Source: Polytrichum commune (lineage: Eukaryota; Streptophyta; Polytrichopsida; Polytrichales; Polytrichaceae). From it: a stretch of DNA of 64,000 nt. Below, piece after piece: positions 21,897-32,825 of the stretch. The notes below the pieces were generated by a model that saw only the letters and a list, made by a program, of their open reading frames with translations, was not told where the DNA came from and did not search any database. The stretch covers positions 65,799,554 through 65,863,553 of the forward strand of contig OX485803.1 of NCBI GenBank assembly GCA_950295325.1. The letters run 5' to 3'. Each line of letters begins with the position of its first letter. Position 1 is the stretch's first letter. The translations under genes and the position numbers were made by a program.

Positions 21897-24800
21897 ATGG
21901 CCACCATCAGAGCACTGCACCATTCCATCCCCCTTATGATCCCTCTAGGAGATGATGGTCTAGCCAAAGTCGCAGAGTCTTTCCTTAGTTTGAGGTTTAG
22001 ATTCCACCCAGACTCAATTCATGTCGAGGAAGAGGTCTTTAATGACAACGGTGACTTGAGTCACACTGTCCTTCAGATGTCCTTTCGCATTGACGATGGT
22101 AGAGTTTGGTTCTTGCTCCCTGCAAAGTACAAGGCCATAGGGGTCACCGAGTCGGAGATGGCCACCACTACTGTGTTGCTAACACCAGGCGTGTCCCTCA
22201 CCTCCACCACGCAGGCTCCTCTTCTGGCGACGGTCAAGAAGGAGCCCGGCATCCAAGAGGTTACCTATCTCAGCGATGACTCTGATGATGATGTGTCACC
22301 TGCCTCTGACTTTGCCTCACTTACCCCACCTCCATCGCAGGATCAGCCCTTCATCAATCCTCCCAGGATTCCACACTCGCCTACCGTAAGTCAACCATCT
22401 ACTTCCAGACCCCCAGTTCACCCAGGTGTGTCTATAGATCGTCCCAGTGTTGTCCACCACTTGAAGTTGCTTGCAACCCGACCAGGGTCCAAAAACATCC
22501 TCAAGAGTATTGATTATGAATCTGTTAGGCTTGAGAAGGTTGACTTCCTCCCTTCTGTTTTTGACGGCGACGTCATCTTTGAGTTCCCTCCTCTCGGAGC
22601 TGATGCTCCCCATTCCCATGCTAGACTCATGTTCGGAATGGACAAGCGTTTCGACGGTCATGCTTGGTGTAGGACAAAGACGTCTAACATTACCAATGAT
22701 CTCGGCTTGACCTTCCGGTTTTCATGTTGTGTTGGCCATCTACGTTGTAATAACGAGGGCTGTGATTACCTCAACCGCCCCAATCGGGCCACTACCGTCA
22801 ACGAGACCGAATGGGAAGGCTGTACCGCCTCACCCTTCTCCGCAGGAGCTGATCCCCCAGCTGGGTCATCTCTCGTTTGTAAGGTCTGTAAGACACCACC
22901 CTACTGTCTTGATACTTGCCAAGCTAAGATGTACTATGTTCTTGGCAAAGGTGACATGACCCGTGCATGCATCCATATGGGTCATCACCATCACCCCATT
23001 TCGCAAGGTGTCTGTAGAGAGTCTAAGGTCGAAATTTATGATCTCATTGGTAGAGAGGTTGAGAGGACTCCCACCGCCACCAACTCTGCCATTGCATTGG
23101 CTGCAAGTAAAGAGTTCCTGGCCAAGTATCTTCTACGCACGGGATCTGATCCCAATAAAGTTATGGACCTGGAGTCCATGAAGTTTGTCATGGACAGGTA
23201 CCAACACCTCAGCACCCCGAGTATTTGAAACACTGTCACTTCCTTCAAGCGCATTGGGCGAGGGGGGATCATTGACAGCATCACCGGACTCAGAGGTCAT
23301 AGCAGTTGGCCCTATGTGCAAGAAAACAAATTCCCAGGCCAAGGAAAGTTGTTGGAGAAAGTCTATGTGTTCAAGATGTCCGAGGTGGGCCCTGGCTCTG
23401 GAGTTGACCTTGTCAGGAGAATGCAACCACACGGTGATTTGCAGGATGCTTGGGTCATGTTTGACCATGTCAAGCGTGTCAAGGGGTGGACAACCATGGC
23501 TTGCCATGTCTATGACTCGGCCTACTGCCGGGTTATGACTATTGCAGTATGTGATATGCAGTCTGAGGACGTCACGGCGCAAAGCCTTCTTTGGCATGGG
23601 CTCAATGAAGTTATGCACAGACATGGCATTGCTAAAGTTAACTTCAAAGGGTTCATGGCGGACAGTGCACAAGCCAATTGGAATGCAGTTAGGATTATCT
23701 ATGGCAGTGGTGATCCCAAGGTTCCTATGGAGTCTCGCGAGAGGACATGTCTATTGCATTGGACGGTGTCTATGGAACGCCACACCACCACCCACATCAA
23801 GCCCGACCTCCAACAGCAACACAAGTTGTTATGCAAGCAGTACAAGGATGCCAAGACTCCCGAGCAGTCCGAGTCCCGTTATCTTGCCATCCGGGCATGG
23901 TGGCTTTCCTCTGGAGCTGCATCCGAGGAAGGAATCAAGGACCTTGATACATGGCTTGCATTCTGGCACTTTCGTTACCGTCAATGGGGTGGTTTCATGC
24001 AACTAGTGAGTACCCACCCACTTTCTATTTCGCTTTTTGGTGTCAACTTTTTTTTTGGGTTTTTTGGGTTTTTTTTTTTTTTTTGGGTGCCAGTTTAGGC
24101 TTTTGGCTTGTTTTTGTGCAAAGCGTACTCACTACATTTTATTTACTTCTCTCAGAATTTCACAGATTCTGAGTTGGCAGAGATGCCATCTTGCAACCTC
24201 TCCGAGACAGTCCATAACAAATGGCTTCAGCAGTCTGGAAACCGTGGCTCTGATCTGTATGTTGCGACCGTGGATGATTTCGTGAGGGCGTTCATGCAAT
24301 GTACGAACTACTACGCCTACTTGAAGGATGATCGCTCTGGTACTGGCCCAGGAAAAGAAGAACTCCGCCTTCGTGCTGCACAACGATCCGGTGACGCCAA
24401 GAGAATTGTTGCAGCCCTCGAGCACATGCCTGGAGCAGAGCATTGGTGCACCCGCAAACCCCAACTCGAAGGAGAGGAGGTCTTTGGCACCACCAAGCGC
24501 AAACTTGATATGCCCCCTGGTTCTGATCAAGATTCACATAGACCCGACAAGGTCAGCTTCTCTCATCCACGAGTGAGCACTAGGTCAACCAAGGCACGCA
24601 CTGATTCCGCCACACCATCAGACCTGCCCCTAGCACAATCCCCCGAGAAATTGATTCCACAACGGGTCACCCACGTCAATAACATTCAGGAGACACACTG
24701 CGATGTCTCCAAGTGGCACATTTCTAGACTGCCCAAGACTTCCGCCAAGGCCTGCTTCGCCATGCAAGCTCGCACAAAGACCAAGTGCACCCAGAAGATC

Positions 24801-25565
24801 GTTCGGCATGGTAAAAGTACTCCAGCTCCTACGTACACCGGCTACATGCGCGACTACAAGAAGAACAAGGAATTCTTGACACAATTCTTCTTCTGCAACG
24901 ACGACATTAAGAGATGTGTCAAAGGCACTAGGAGGAAGTGGGTGCAGCACCGTCCGGATGTCCCGGACGTCTGGCCTGTCCTCACTGGGACAAACCTCAC
25001 TCTCCATGAGGTTCTAGCCCTTGAAGAAGGGGGATTCCAACTTCAGCAACGTCAAGATGTGTCACCCAGAAGACTCTTCGGCAACTCCTCCAATGTTGCC
25101 TCATCCATGGCCGAACTCCCTACCCCGGCCCAAGCCGATCAATACCCTACGCTGAGGTTTGGAAAGAAGATCCGACGCAGTAACAACGGTCCATGCGTCC
25201 AACAACGCAACAAGTGGGAGTCAGCCCTCAACGTCAACAGACAAATCACCTCCGTCACAATGATACCTCACCCAGGGATTGGGTGCATCATTCTGTTCCA
25301 GTCCCGAAAGAAGGCTAAGGTTGAAGAGTACCGTATCACTATCAGCACCTTCCCATCGTGCACGTGCCCGGATTTCGTGGAGATGTCAGCAAGAGCACTT
25401 GGGAAGCGGCGCCCTTGGGTGAACTGCAAGCACTTGTACTTCATCTTCCGTGTGACCTGCAACTTGGATCAATACCAAGACACTTTCATCCATGCTCCGA
25501 GCCTTAGTTTCAATGAAGTGAAGCACCTCCTCGAAAGTGGCATCATGAAGCATGTGGGACCTTAG
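21897..25565 (+). pseudogene. MULE-like DDE/SWIM transposase gene, one nonsense codon (unit A)
   Basis: Two exons, 21897-24005 and 24156-25565 (GTGAGT donor, CTCTCAG acceptor, phase 0), give 1172 codons with one in-frame TGA at 23226-23228 (codon 444), where the unit B gene has Arg. The N-terminal domain (~1-100) is unrecognised. An acidic linker follows, with VKKEP (113-117) and a DSDDD run. A Cys/His-rich domain (CVGHLRCNNEGCDYL; CKVCKTPPYCLDTC; ACIHMGHHHH) precedes the transposase-like core with GFMADSAQANWNAVR and RERTCLLHW, matching the second Asp and C..H steps of MULE transposases. The SWIM finger CTCPDF...NCKH is near the end. It acts in the nucleus if functional. Apart from the TGA the frame is clean, so loss is recent or readthrough/sequence error remains possible. 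Confidence 0.7.
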
Positions 25566-26110
25566 CGTGGATACCTATAGGAGCTAGGCTGCCCCCCCTT
25601 ATTTATAAGTTGTCGCTAAGTATTATTGCGTTGAGTATACTATAGTATGAGTGCACGTTTTCCGAAAATATCGCCGATATATCAGACCTATCATTATCTA
25701 CATGATGTGAATTGTATTCGTTTTTAAATATCTATAAAGGTTTCTAAATATTTATGGGTCTCTCCTTCCAACAGTAGTTTTAGATGTTATTGAATGGTAC
25801 GAGTTTTGCTACTTTGCTTGAATGCTTGAATGCTTGAATTTTTTGACTTAGAATTTTCTCTTACGTTGTGACCATAGCCTATGATTAAGCGGCTCTCACC
25901 ATAATATGGACAGTCAAAAGTTCCCTGGTTTAAGTAAATCATGTGAACTAGTCTCTCTGAAAGGTACCCTAAAACCAAGTCTCTGTCCTGAAAGCCCTCA
26001 AAATTTGCACGGAAATAGGTCCATCATTTTTACTAAAAAAAGAGGTCCCACAATTTTTTCTATTTATATTTTGGAAATTTGGAAATTTTATTACTATAAT
26101 TGGAAAGCGT
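25566..26110. repeat. 3' flank and subterminal region of unit A
   Basis: Non-coding. It contains GCGTGGATACCTATAGG (25564-25580) and, near 26012-26025, the reverse complement of CCTATTTCCGTG, both related to the motif clustered at the left ends of units A and B. AT-rich between; a GCTTGAAT triplet repeat lies at 25816-25840. Confidence 0.4.
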
Positions 26111-26114
26111 TGAC

Positions 26115-26165
26115 TTTTTTCTGCTCACCGCTCGCGTCCCACCGCTCACACGGTAGCGTTGTTGC
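26115..26165 (+). repeat. unit A right terminus
   Basis: CTGCTCACCGCTCG, then CCCACCGCTCACACGGTAGCG. Its reverse complement begins GCTACCGTGTGAGCGG and contains repeated GAGCGG, like the unit B left end and the sequence at 6750-6805. The exact last base is not determined. Confidence 0.5.
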
Positions 26166-26170
26166 TTTTG

Positions 26171-28120
26171 AAATGCAGATGTTCCTCGTTCTCCCCTTTA
26201 AGCTACAGTGGTAACAATAGTTGAGGCCTACTTAACCACTTTTTTTTCTGCTATAAAACCTTTCACCACCCATGCCACATGCATACTCATTGTTTGGGAC
26301 ATGAGTATGACCATACATTCTCCAAAACAAATCAAGGAGACCCATATTAACCTTTGTAGGAAGATTTGCATACTTGGACCTAAACTTGTGAGGATTACCA
26401 AATAGTTTGACTTTATCACCATGCGTAACATACTCATCTATAGACTTACTCTTAGGATCTAGACCCTCAACACATAGTTTCCTAACATCTTGGAGATAAT
26501 GAATTGTTTGAGGCTAAACTCAATGGGTGGCCATGATGGGTACTTCTTATCAAGAAGGTCCTATTTGAGCACACTCTCTTTCTCCTCTTTCACCATAGCT
26601 ATCAAAATTCCAACAATGTACCAAGTAGTCTTTAAGCATTGATACAATGACATGAACATTATTCTCTATATAATTGCATTAGTCATTACAAATCAACATC
26701 AATCATTATACATAAGCTACAAGCACTGCAATTTAGCTACAAATGCTAAAAATAAACTTTAATCACATGCTATTAGTTGTAAATCATTGAAAATCAATTG
26801 CAAATCATTAAAGAATTAGTTGTGGCCACTAAAAATCAACACAAGCCACTACAAATTGGCACAAACTACTACAAATAAAGTATGTGTCACTTAGACCAAA
26901 GTAAGTGTGTCAGCCCTAAACCTCCACCCTTAGCATCGTAGTCCGGATGAGGGTCTAAGGCTCACATGCACTAAATTGCCTCCACAAAGCTAGCAACACC
27001 AATCTCAATTGCTCACCGCATAAATATCAACACAAGACTTTATTCAACCGTCACAAGTTCCAATATTTAGAAATACTTTCGTTTCTTTGTGATCAATTCA
27101 ATTCCCATGCCTACTTGATTTTAGACTCACATAAAACCCCCAACTACCCTAACTGTCACCCAATGGCATACCAAGCCCACATTCTAACTAATTCACACAT
27201 CCCCTCACTACTTCTAATTGCACTCTACTGCCTAGTCACAAAAACCCACTCCTAATCCTACCATGTGCACCCTTGCTGCCTTCATGGGTGTTTGCTGGTC
27301 CAACAGATTTCCACGCCATTGTTGGCCTCGGCCCTCCTCCTGATGAGTCACAGTCACCATATTGGCTTAACCTCAGCCAAACAGGTGAACTCAAACCTCT
27401 CTTTTAAACTGACTGCCTTCCCAGGCAAAGCCAACAGTCCTATCACCAAGCCCCCCCCCCCGGGTAATCTCCAGTGCACTCAAGCCAGCACAGTCTTGCG
27501 AGAGGGGGACTAGTTAAACCCAACACCTTCTATTGTTGGTTCAGACAGCAAGGCGCTGCTTAGATCTTCCAACCTCAAATTTACAGAGCTCTCCGCTCCT
27601 GCCATCTGTAAGCATGCTGCCATGTTGCTCCGTCAATGCAGTCATTTTGCTCTGCCGTAAATCTTGTTGGGCAACCCTGCGGTTCAGGAAGGCGTTAGAA
27701 TCATGCAGCATGCTCATCTCTGATTTCCACCCCCCTCTCGCTTGCAGGGATGAACCTAATGAATCGTCACATTGCCTCCTGATACAGTTTTACAGGTGAC
27801 AAACAAGTGACCTCAACTCGCATTAAGCAAATTATTCCGTCCAGATTTCCTCACTTTGTTCTCCCGAACAGAGCGCATTTCCCTAGCCATTCCGCTGCCC
27901 TCACAATTCTAATCCCTCTCTCTTACTCTTCGAAGCTGAGAGCTTCTTCCAGACGGCATGAGCAGACCCTCCACCTTTTCCAGCTGTAACTCCTTCAACA
28001 AAATTCAACTCCTCTTCCTGCCGCATTCTCTTCACCGTAACCTCTGTTGCCAAATCCCACACCTTCAAAGTTGTTGCTTCCTAAAACTCACCCCCATTCC
28101 TCCAGCTCTTGCTGGGCGAC
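26171..28120. other. intergenic, low-complexity, target of the gypsy insertion
   Basis: 26640-26890 is made of degenerate ACAAATCA/TACAAAT words. 27440-27455 is a C run. Short open frames at 27265-28242 are Ser/Pro/Leu-rich from pyrimidine-rich composition and show no domain. The last five bases, GCGAC, are the left flank of the LTR element. Confidence 0.4.
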
Positions 28121-30961
28121 TGTGGTACTTTTGGGCCACCCCCTTTCGAGGGAGCCTAAAAGTATCACACAAGCCCTTCGGTGAAGGTGGCCTGCATTTG
28201 CAGGCGCCCAAGCCGAACCCGGATGATAGGTGTATAACGTGAGTAGTTAGATTTTTAAGGGAGATTAAATATGCGTCGTAGTACCTCCGGAGGTTAGGCC
28301 TTAGTTTTTTACTAGTGTGGCTTTAAACTCCACTAACCAATTTCATATCTAGTTCTAACCTTAACCTACAACCTATTCTACGCGCAGACGCACCAGCCTT
28401 GAAACCAAGGCAATCCTAATTTGTGAATTGGGATGGTTCTGATACACCCAACCGGGTGTGACTCATACCACCCTAACTCAACGAACGGAATAACGACAAT
28501 TTGATGGACCATTCAATTCTTCCTATTTCTTTATTTAGTTCTATTTAGTTTTCTAAGCGGAGGAACTTGGCCTAAGTCCCACCCTTCACACAAATTCCTT
28601 CCTAATTACTTACTTTTGTTTGCACGTCCTAACTCACTACATTAACATATTAGGCATCACCCCTTACCTCGGGTCTCTTGCCAACAAGGGTTTACGATTT
28701 ATTTGGTATGTTTTGATTGTTAAATGTGTTTACACTGGATAGACCACGAAATGCAACTCAATGGGACCAGGGTGACGGGCGACCTGTAGGTTCAACCTGT
28801 TGCGCAATCTTCATAAATTGGGGCCATTACTCCCAATCTATGGGGCCAACAACATAATAGTGGATTCGCGGGTCATTAACCCCACCTTTCCACCAACAAC
28901 ATTCAGAGTGGTCGTGTCGGTGATTAATCCGACTTACCACACACGAAACTTGCTAATAAATGAAGCTACTACCACAAAACATACCCAGGGCCCCGAAAAC
29001 AATGGAATTGGGTACTCCCTTGGCGGTCAAGTGGTCAAGCCACTTGACCTTACGAGATAGGTGAGTGGGTTTAGAGATGCGTACCTTAGCCGTGCTCCCT
29101 CCAATCCTAAATGGAAGGCTTAAGGTTAGTTAATTTACCTCAATTTTCCTCGGTTGATTTGGGCTTGATGTAGGCCAAGCCGCTACCTCCTTCCTTGCTC
29201 CACTTTCCGAGCGTCGACCTTGCCTCCTTCTTTGTAACTAGTTTGGTAGTAAGCGTACCTTAGTTAACAATTCAAATATAAAGTGTTATTCTGCCCTGTC
29301 ATTTAATCCTAAGCATAATATTTATACTTAGTGCACCAAATTATCTTTCCAATGATCTAAAAATCACTCTAATCGGATAAGAAATGCAAAAGTTATGAGG
29401 GTTGGAAGTGTGAGGTCGATTCAACCGACCCTTCCAACCCACCTATCTACCTTCTAACTTCAAAAATTCATAGCACATTCCTTACTACTTGGATCTAGGC
29501 TTTCCTTATACCATTGGAAAGCTATGAACAAGCTCTAACTAGAAAAATTATGACATCAGCAGGTTAAGCTAATAGAAATTCAGCGGACTCCTTGTAACAC
29601 AGCAGTCAATCAAGAAGGCTTAAACTATGTATCTCGCCTTCAACAATTCATATCTAATTCAAATCTTAGTCAAATCAAACGTTCTATATGACCCTGGAGA
29701 GATATTAAAAAGATGTATTTGATAAAAATATGTGATTAGAAAGGTAAGCCGAAGTGAACCCAGCAGGTCCTCTGTAATGCAGCAGTCAACCAAAAGTTCT
29801 CAAACTATGTGTCCCATCTTGCACAATTCATATCTAATTCAAATCATGCTCAAATCAAATGTTCTAAGCCATTTTGGAAAGCTACACAAAAGTTCTACTT
29901 GGGAAAAATATAATTTCTTGGAATTAAAATTCCTATTGGGCTCGCAGGTCTGATCCAGCAGCCGCTACCCACAAGACCACCCAGTTTTTCTACTCCATCT
30001 TTGAAAATCCATAACTAATTGTCATCTCAACCAAATCACAAATGGGAAACGGCTATGGATAGCTATATGAAATCTCTCTAAGAGAAAAATGATAAGTATC
30101 TTGTTCTAGCTTTTGAACTAAGCCTTCAGGGCATTGGCAGATGAGGTCTATAATGCCTCTACTCAAAACTCTACCATCCAACCTACCTCTACAAAAGAAG
30201 GAATAATTTTGTTGGTGTGTTAATAAACACACAACCTAACTAGGAGAGAGAGAGAGTAGAGGAGGTTCTCAAGCCTTTCTTTTAGACCATTGAGAATACA
30301 TGCTAAAGGATTTTTTCCTAACTACATTGAAGTAGGGCTTCGCCCAAAAACTAGAGAAAGAAAGAGAGCTACAAGGTGGAAGGAGGGGTTTTTAAACCCT
30401 CTCACAAAAGGGTTGGACCCCTCCTCCACCGGATCCATTTTTCAAACCCTTTCCCGAAATTTTGGCTCGGGGGTTTTCCCGGTTGAGGTTGCCACCCTCT
30501 CGCCGAGGTGGCTCCGACAAAAAACCTTTAGAAATCTTTCTAATTTTTCCGCCATCGAGTTGGCAAGGGGGCAAGTGGGCAAGTATCCCCCTTGCTCTCT
30601 TTCTTTTTTGTCTTCAAAAGTCTTCAAGCCGATTTTATCTTCTTACGTAAAACACCTCCAATAGTCTTGTGTGCCTCACACTAACTAATAAACTAACACT
30701 TGCTTAGCTAGCATCTACTAACATTTGCTTAATAACTAGCATCTACTAATATTCGCTTAGCTAGTTGTTTTTACTAGCTAGCATATTTTTTCTACTTTGC
30801 TATCTTCTAGCACTACTTAGTTTCATTTTGACCTTCCTTCTTCTAGGCTAAATGCTAAATGAACTAATTTTTCCTAAATTCCCTATCAATTTCAACTTTT
30901 AATGCTAACATTCTAACTAAAAGTGATCCCGCAGAGTGGTGGACCACTCAAAGGGTTCACA
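28121..30961 (-). repeat. LTR, 3' LTR in element orientation (2841 bp)
   Basis: Starts TGTGGTACTTTTGGGCCAC and ends AAGGGTTCACA on plus. It matches 35540-38380 base for base apart from C/T near 28142 and C/T near 30893. Reading frames inside it are present twice in the window simply because the LTR is duplicated, and none looks like a gene. Confidence 0.97.
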
Positions 30962-31496
30962 TATGTCGGCCATCAGGGGAGCTGCTCGTTCGAGCGCTAC
31001 GAACACCAGCTCTTGCTCGCACGCCAATTCTGGGTACACGGTCACCTGCATGCACACCACCACTTACACATATATTTTTGTTTTGTTTTTGTTTTTTCTT
31101 ATCATTACTTGCATCTTATCCTTTCAAAGATGTGAAGAGGAGAGAGAAAAGAAGAAGATAGTATTATACTAAAGCCAAAAAACACTTCAAAGCCGCCACA
31201 CTCCCCCACCGGACTGGGTTTGTGTTTATCTAGGACACCCCCTCCGCCTTGCGGGAGCAACTTGGAGCTATAGAAGAAAAAACATTCAACCCGTTTCCTT
31301 CCTCTTCGGAGAGAGTTCGGACTACAAGAGCAATTCCCAGGCGCTGAAGAAAGAAGGTCCCCCTACTGGTTTCCTTCAAACAATGACCACGGAGGGCCGA
31401 CCTCTAACCTAGCACCTATTGCAGGAATTTGAAACCCTCCGCCTTTGCTTTGGGTCTAAAGGTATCACATCGCATTTAATCCGCTAGTTGCACCTG
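30962..31496. other. element internal 3' untranslated segment without an adjacent polypurine tract
   Basis: Next to the 3' LTR the minus strand should show a purine-rich primer; instead it reads CCCCTGATGGCCGACATA. A pyrimidine-rich (plus) stretch lies ~100 bp away at 31066-31120. No gene. Confidence 0.5.
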
Positions 31497-32825
31497 TCAC
31501 ACATTATACAACTTACACCGACCCCCGTTAGTTCGCGTAGGGAAATATGTGCCATCAAGTGTAGCCAATTGAACCGAATTATTGTCATACACGTTCGTGA
31601 CCCAAAAAGGGCCCAACCACAAGGCGTGAGACTTACCTGGGAACTCCAGTTTCCTCGCATCTTGGAGCATTACCGACGTCCCGGGTTGCAAAGTTCTTAC
31701 CTTGTGTCGTTTGTTGAAGACGGCCTTGCGCCTCCGTTTCATCGCCTCGAGATGTTGCACACTAGCTCGTCGTCGCTCGCTAAGATTCTCTAACATTAGC
31801 AACCTATCTGATAGTGACTCGGCTACCGTAAGTCGTGAATCAACTGCAATTCGCAAAGAGGGGATCTCCAACTCCATCGGGAGCATTGCTTCAATCCCGT
31901 ATACAAGGGCAAACGGCGTTTGGTTGGTTGGGCCTTTATACCAATCGTTTGGCACCGAAGGATATGACGCGAAATCATGGCCTACCTGAATTCCGGTAGA
32001 GGTGTTCTTGAAATGCAAGGATGGAATAATATCTTCTTCGAGCACGACGTCCTCTAGGCCTATAGGTTGCGTGCCATCAATCTCAAAGGAATAAATTGAC
32101 TCAAGCGGTAGGACATCGGCTATGAGCGCGAATCCGGTGTGTCCACGTGACGTGTCCTCGGTGGCGGTGATCGCATATACCTGGGTGTGGTTGGGAATTT
32201 CTTCCGGGTTGAGTTCCATCCATGCTGTGAACTCACCTGTGTCCTCCCAACCATAGAGGCCAGGACCCATGTCCTTTACTGGGCCTAGATGGGTCTTAGT
32301 GCCCAATGTTTGGTTGGCTAAGTCTACCGAAACTATGTTGGGTTCTGGCTTCGACTTGGGTAGGTCGGATTCCGTGAATTCTGTCGAAGGCTTACGGAGT
32401 GCAATTCTTGTCGTTGTTCTGTTGTGAGGGGGCCCAAATGTTATTTGGGAGGTACCCGTAGACCACTCGGTTGTGGCATTTGCTCTCCGAAGCCAGTCTC
32501 TACCTAAAAGTATCGGATAACTTTTGGATGTTACAGGGAGCCTCAAAACTTGAAACGTGATCGTATAGACTTCTCCCCCGACTTTCATCAAGCAATCCTT
32601 TACCTGTCCAAGGGGGGTGACTTGTCTTTGGTCCGCGACATTGATAACAAAGGGTGAAGGGCCAGTGAGCTCGAGGCCAAGTTTTTCCAACGTTGAGAGT
32701 GGCATAATATTGATCCCACTACCCCCATCAACCAGGGTGTGCGGGATTATTTTGTCCATAATCTCAACCTCCACCTCGATTGGTCCTTCGTCCCCTAGGG
32801 GGGTTCTTCGGACCTCAACTGCCAT
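31497..32825 (-). pseudogene. retroelement protease joined to an integrase C-terminal end
   Basis: A 442-codon frame. The first ~130 residues are a retropepsin-like domain with LVDGGSGINIMP as active-site region and LLGRDWL further on. The last ~170 residues match the C-terminal end of gypsy integrases: a TPFALVYGIEAMLP-type stretch, basic helices, then a short GPFWVTNVYDN segment. Everything between (reverse transcriptase, RNase H, zinc-binding and catalytic integrase) is missing, and ~130 residues of unrecognised sequence join the parts in frame. It lies in the -1 frame relative to gag, overlapping by 31 bases. The internal deletion is old relative to the LTRs if the element copied itself in this form. 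Confidence 0.8.
32795..32803 (-). promoter_or_regulatory. candidate -1 frameshift site (C6 then gag stop)
   Basis: On the minus strand six C residues (32803-32798) are read as two Pro codons in gag and followed at once by the gag TAG. A one-base backward slip on the C run puts ribosomes into the protease frame, which is open across this point. The frame relation is certain; slippage itself is inferred. Confidence 0.5.

Larger units (their letters stand above)
9141..26170. mobile_element. Unit A: candidate ~17-kb transposon with methyltransferase-like and transposase genes
   Basis: The unit holds, left to right: subterminal motifs (9155-9290), two inverted B-type palindromes, an intact ParB-methyltransferase-like gene on minus (9893-15384), palindromic 235-bp repeats in an intron and upstream of that gene, a copia remnant, a small basic minus gene, a small plus ORF, a MULE-like SWIM transposase gene on plus (21897-25565, one nonsense codon) and a GAGCGG-type right terminus. 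Gene order and orientation match unit B. The left terminus is truncated by the junction at 9140/9141. No target-site duplication can therefore be read, and mobility is inferred. Confidence 0.6.

Noticed and set aside
28800-30664. Genes at 28800-29060, 29732-29953 and 30290-30664
   Set aside because: The same frames recur at 36219, 37151 and 37709 only because the LTR is duplicated; no domains.
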